From Patiriisocius sp047731265 (GTDB lineage Bacteria > Bacteroidota > Bacteroidia > Flavobacteriales > Flavobacteriaceae): a DNA stretch of 64,000 nucleotides. Shown in pieces: positions 61,546 through 64,000 of this stretch. The notes beneath the pieces are model-generated. The model did not search any database and was not told the DNA's origin. It saw only the letters and a list, made by a program, of their open reading frames with translations. A program made the translations under genes and the position numbers. The first letter of the stretch is position 1, and every line of letters begins with the position of its first letter. The stretch covers positions 2,976,001 to 3,040,000 of the forward strand of contig NZ_CP159835.1 of assembly GCF_047731265.1 (NCBI RefSeq), read 5' to 3'.

Positions 61546-62931
61546 TTAATGGAGTATCACTTTTTTTACAACAGCATTATTAATCTTTAGAAAGAATACC
61601 CCTTTGGCGTATTTGGAAACATCTATAGTAGTCGATAGGCTATTAATTTCTTTTGAAAAGAGTAGCCTGCCTGTATTTTCGAAAAGCTCAATTTTAGAAA
61701 TTAGTTTGTTGTTCCCATTAATGCTAAGTTCACTTCTTGCCGGATTTGGAAAAATGGTAATTTCGTTGGCTTCAAAATCTGTAATCCCTAAAGAACTTGA
61801 ACGAATCAATACCATCCCTGGAATAAAACTAGGGTCACTAAAATTGAGTGTAGAAATTAATAGGGTGCCACTTTCAAAATAAGGATAGATATTCCAAGCT
61901 CCATTATAAGAGGCTGTATTGTTCGCAGGTAAAACATCAAAGAAACCTGTTTCGGTTATATTTTGATTTTCTATATCACTAATATCAATCATTCGCACTC
62001 CGGCCGAATAATTAGCAAGATAATAGGTGTCGCCTTTTACATATCCGTTATGGTCTGTAGCAAAGGTAGGCCCAGAATATTCAAAATGCAGTTGGGGATC
62101 ATCGAGATCGCTAAAATCAAAAATAATAGTACGGGTTTCAAAACCTATATTTATTTCATCTATTTCATCTCCAAGAAGAAAGTATCTTTGGTCTTCTGTA
62201 AACCAACCTTGATGTGTGTATACTGTGTTAGGGTAGGTGGCGGTTGAAATTGCTATTGGATTGGATTTGTTTGTAATGTCTACAATAGAAATATAACTCT
62301 CATTACTTCCTATATAAATTTCTCTTCCTGTATAGTCTGCATCCGGGCCATTATAGGTAACTACTTGGCCATCGTGACTATAAAAGTCGAGCGGATATCC
62401 ACCAGCTGCGGTTGGATTTAAAGGCTCAGAAATGTCTACAAAATGGGGACCCCCGTTATAGGTGCTCGTTCCCAAACCATAAGCATATCCTTGATTTTCA
62501 TTTATAACTACATTATGCGCATTTCCAAAACCATTATAATGAGCATCTTCTGTAAAGTTTTCTGGAGGTGAGGTAACGCTTCTTAAACGAGTTAAATCAA
62601 AAATTTGCATACCGTGTCCCGTTGCTTCACTTACAATAAATGCATAGTTATTATAAGTTTTCACATCTCTCCAAATACTGCTGGTAGTATGCGTATCTAA
62701 CCTTCCTAGATAAATGGGATTTATGGGATCATCTATATTTATGAAAGCAGTACCATCATCCAACCCCAGCAAAACATACTCAGAGCCAGTATCTGGGTCT
62801 GTCCAACCCCAAGAATCATTGGCATTGTTTGAACCAAATTCTGACGCTGCCATTTCTGAAAGCAAATCATAGCCACTACAAGGATAATCACCAGCAAATC
62901 CGTTTTGACAAGGGGTTTGTGCTATTAGCAT
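61546..62931 (-). CDS. Choice-of-anchor B family secreted protein (LVIVD repeats, T9SS domain)
   Basis: 461 residues from the ATG at 62931. A 7-bladed propeller of LVIVD-type repeats (VLLGLDDGTAFINI, YAFIVSEATGHGMQIFDLT, PHFVDISEPLNPT, YISIVDITNKSNP), the choice-of-anchor B pattern, and a C-terminal T9SS sorting domain (ITIFPNPARSELSING, GVFFLKINN). The annotated ATG is inside a signal peptide: in frame upstream are 14 more codons (KKIRIIITLFANA) preceded by ATA at 62971-62973 where an ATG would be expected. So the true start may be mutated or non-standard. Confidence 0.85.
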   Translation of the reverse strand: MLIAQTPCQNGFAGDYPCSGYDLLSEMAASEFGSNNANDSWGWTDPDTGSEYVLLGLDDGTAFINIDDPINPIYLGRLDTHTTSSIWRDVKTYNNYAFIVSEATGHGMQIFDLTRLRSVTSPPENFTEDAHYNGFGNAHNVVINENQGYAYGLGTSTYNGGPHFVDISEPLNPTAAGGYPLDFYSHDGQVVTYNGPDADYTGREIYIGSNESYISIVDITNKSNPIAISTATYPNTVYTHQGWFTEDQRYFLLGDEIDEINIGFETRTIIFDFSDLDDPQLHFEYSGPTFATDHNGYVKGDTYYLANYSAGVRMIDISDIENQNITETGFFDVLPANNTASYNGAWNIYPYFESGTLLISTLNFSDPSFIPGMVLIRSSSLGITDFEANEITIFPNPARSELSINGNNKLISKIELFENTGRLLFSKEINSLSTTIDVSKYAKGVFFLKINNAVVKKVILH

Positions 62932-63094
62932 TGCATTTGCAAATAAGGTTATTATGATGCGTATTTTTTTTATAACTTTTATTTTGAATTGTAATATTAA
63001 ACAAATTATTTAAAGTTGAATATTTATAAACTCCTAAATTTGTCATATTTAAATCCTGATACCTAAAAATGAGATATTATATTTTGATTTCTAG

Positions 63095-63102
63095 TAACTT
63101 TG
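63095..63102 (+). promoter_or_regulatory. Probable -7 box of the nnr gene
   Basis: TAACTTTG fits TAnnTTTG, 41 bases before the ATG at 63143. No good -33 TTG at the usual distance, so moderate support only. Confidence 0.4.
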
Positions 63103-63142
63103 AGATTCATAAAATTTAAATCAGTTCAGACACAAAAACAAG

Positions 63143-64000
63143 ATGAAAGTCCTTTCCAGTAAACAATTATACGAAGCAGATAAAATAACCACTAAAAATC
63201 AAGAAATTACTTCCGTAGCTCTTATGGAGCGAGCTGCGGGACAAATTTTTACTTGGTTGCATCAGCGATTGCAGGGCGCCCAAGTACCCATTCATATTTT
63301 TTGTGGTATTGGAAATAATGGTGGTGATGGTTTAGCTTTAGGAAGATTGCTTATTGAAAACGGATACGTTGTTAAATGCTATATAGCTAATTTTACAGAT
63401 AAACGCTCCAAGTGTTTTCTTATTAACTACGGAAGGTATAAAGAAGTTACAAAGGATTGGCCTTTGTTAATGAAAGGAGACACAGATTTTCCAGATATAA
63501 ACGAAGAAGATATTATTATTGATGCATTGTTTGGAATAGGCTTAAATCGCCCACCTAAGGGGTGGATAAAGGACTTAATCATTCATATAAATAGTAAGCG
63601 TGCTTATAAATTATCTATAGATGTTCCAAGTGGCCTCTATGCCGAAAAACCTATTGAAGACCCAGAGGCAATAGTAAAACCGAATCATACACTTACATTT
63701 CAGACACCAAAATTGTCTTTCTTTTTACCTGAAAGTGGTCCCTATGTCACTTTTTATGAGGTGCTTGATATTGGATTGGATGAAGAGTTTATGGAAACTG
63801 TTGAGCCCTTAGCCCAGCTTATTGAAAAGCCTGAAGCACAAGGTTTCTATAAACAACGTCACAAATATGCGCACAAAGGAAATTTTGGACATGCGTTAAT
63901 TGTTGCCGGAAGTTATGGCAGTATTGGTGCTGCAGTATTGAGTACAAAAGCCACCTTACGCATTGGTGCTGGTAAAGTAACCTCATTTATACCTGCGTGC
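63143..64000 (+). CDS. nnr: Bifunctional NAD(P)H-hydrate epimerase/dehydratase, N-terminal part
   Basis: ATG at 63143; the frame is open to the window end (286 codons visible), so the gene is cut at the right. The N-terminal YjeF_N epimerase domain has the NAD-hydrate site CGIGNNGGDGLALGRLLIEN (~58-77), DALFGIGLNRP (~132-142) and IDVPSGLYAEKP. The dehydratase (carbohydrate-kinase-like) domain begins near residue 235 (HKYAHKGNFGHALIVAGS) and continues outside the window. It repairs damaged NADH/NADPH hydrates using ATP or ADP. Confidence 0.93.
   Translation, partial: MKVLSSKQLYEADKITTKNQEITSVALMERAAGQIFTWLHQRLQGAQVPIHIFCGIGNNGGDGLALGRLLIENGYVVKCYIANFTDKRSKCFLINYGRYKEVTKDWPLLMKGDTDFPDINEEDIIIDALFGIGLNRPPKGWIKDLIIHINSKRAYKLSIDVPSGLYAEKPIEDPEAIVKPNHTLTFQTPKLSFFLPESGPYVTFYEVLDIGLDEEFMETVEPLAQLIEKPEAQGFYKQRHKYAHKGNFGHALIVAGSYGSIGAAVLSTKATLRIGAGKVTSFIPAC

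Noticed and set aside
1..64000. tRNA or rRNA genes
   Set aside because: I saw no cloverleaf with a GTTC-A-A T-loop or conserved rRNA blocks on either strand, although this was a visual scan only.

Overview
The window looks like part of a chromosome from a marine-type member of the Flavobacteriaceae (Bacteroidota). The evidence is: very AT-rich DNA; a 288-residue primary sigma factor of the Bacteroidota type; several secreted proteins ending in type IX secretion (T9SS) sorting domains; promoters fitting the Bacteroidota -7 box TAnnTTTG; and families largely confined to this phylum (DUF6090, DUF4468, DUF4377, PadR-HAAS pairs).

Bases 1 to about 42,370 form a long integron-like array of gene cassettes, nearly all on the + strand. 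Genes are separated by 65-200 base imperfect palindromes (attC-like sites). The proof is in the ends. Each unit begins with GTT plus 4-7 bases, and its own 3' site begins with the exact reverse complement ending in AAC, for example GTTGTGTGCA at 2068 with TGCACACAAC at 2735, and GTTGCCCGC at 11521 with GCGGGCAAC at 12445. About 17 such pairs can be read, many perfect over 9-10 bases. Three site classes recur: A (about 130 b), B (193 b) and C (193 b). No integrase gene is in the window; it should lie to the left. Cassettes carry a Zorya type II-like phage-defence operon, a single-chain Type ISP/IIG restriction-modification enzyme, two further nuclease-like proteins, two different kinase/response-regulator pairs, HEPN-like proteins, three DUF6090 proteins, lipoproteins and secreted proteins of unknown role. 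The array therefore looks like a defence-rich sedentary integron, here in Bacteroidota.

Seven copies of a 420-530 base non-coding element sit in the array, always in the same orientation and always ending exactly where the next cassette begins. Two copies (near 6.0-6.7 and 22.8-23.5 kb) still carry, on the - strand, the last ~50 codons of an IS110-family transposase and interrupt the left half of an attC-like site. The element is therefore probably an IS110 derivative aimed at attC sites. It contains hairpins with compensating or wobble changes between copies, making it a candidate structured RNA (bridge-RNA-like) or cassette leader. Two IS1182-family transposase genes, both broken, also interrupt the array. 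Decay (in-frame stops, half sites, loss of pairing ends) is concentrated at 14-23 kb and at the distal end, 41.4-42.4 kb.

From 42.4 kb onward the DNA is ordinary chromosome: a methyltransferase, D-Ala-D-Ala dipeptidase, SDR oxidoreductase, OmpA-like lipoprotein, rpoD, M14 carboxypeptidase, RluE-like pseudouridine synthase, SF2 helicase, animal-type haem peroxidase, pterin carbinolamine dehydratase, glutaminase, a frameshifted gcvT, remnants of a TPR protein and of a T9SS protein, a choice-of-anchor B protein and the start of the NAD(P)H-hydrate repair gene. Intrinsic terminators separate several of these units.
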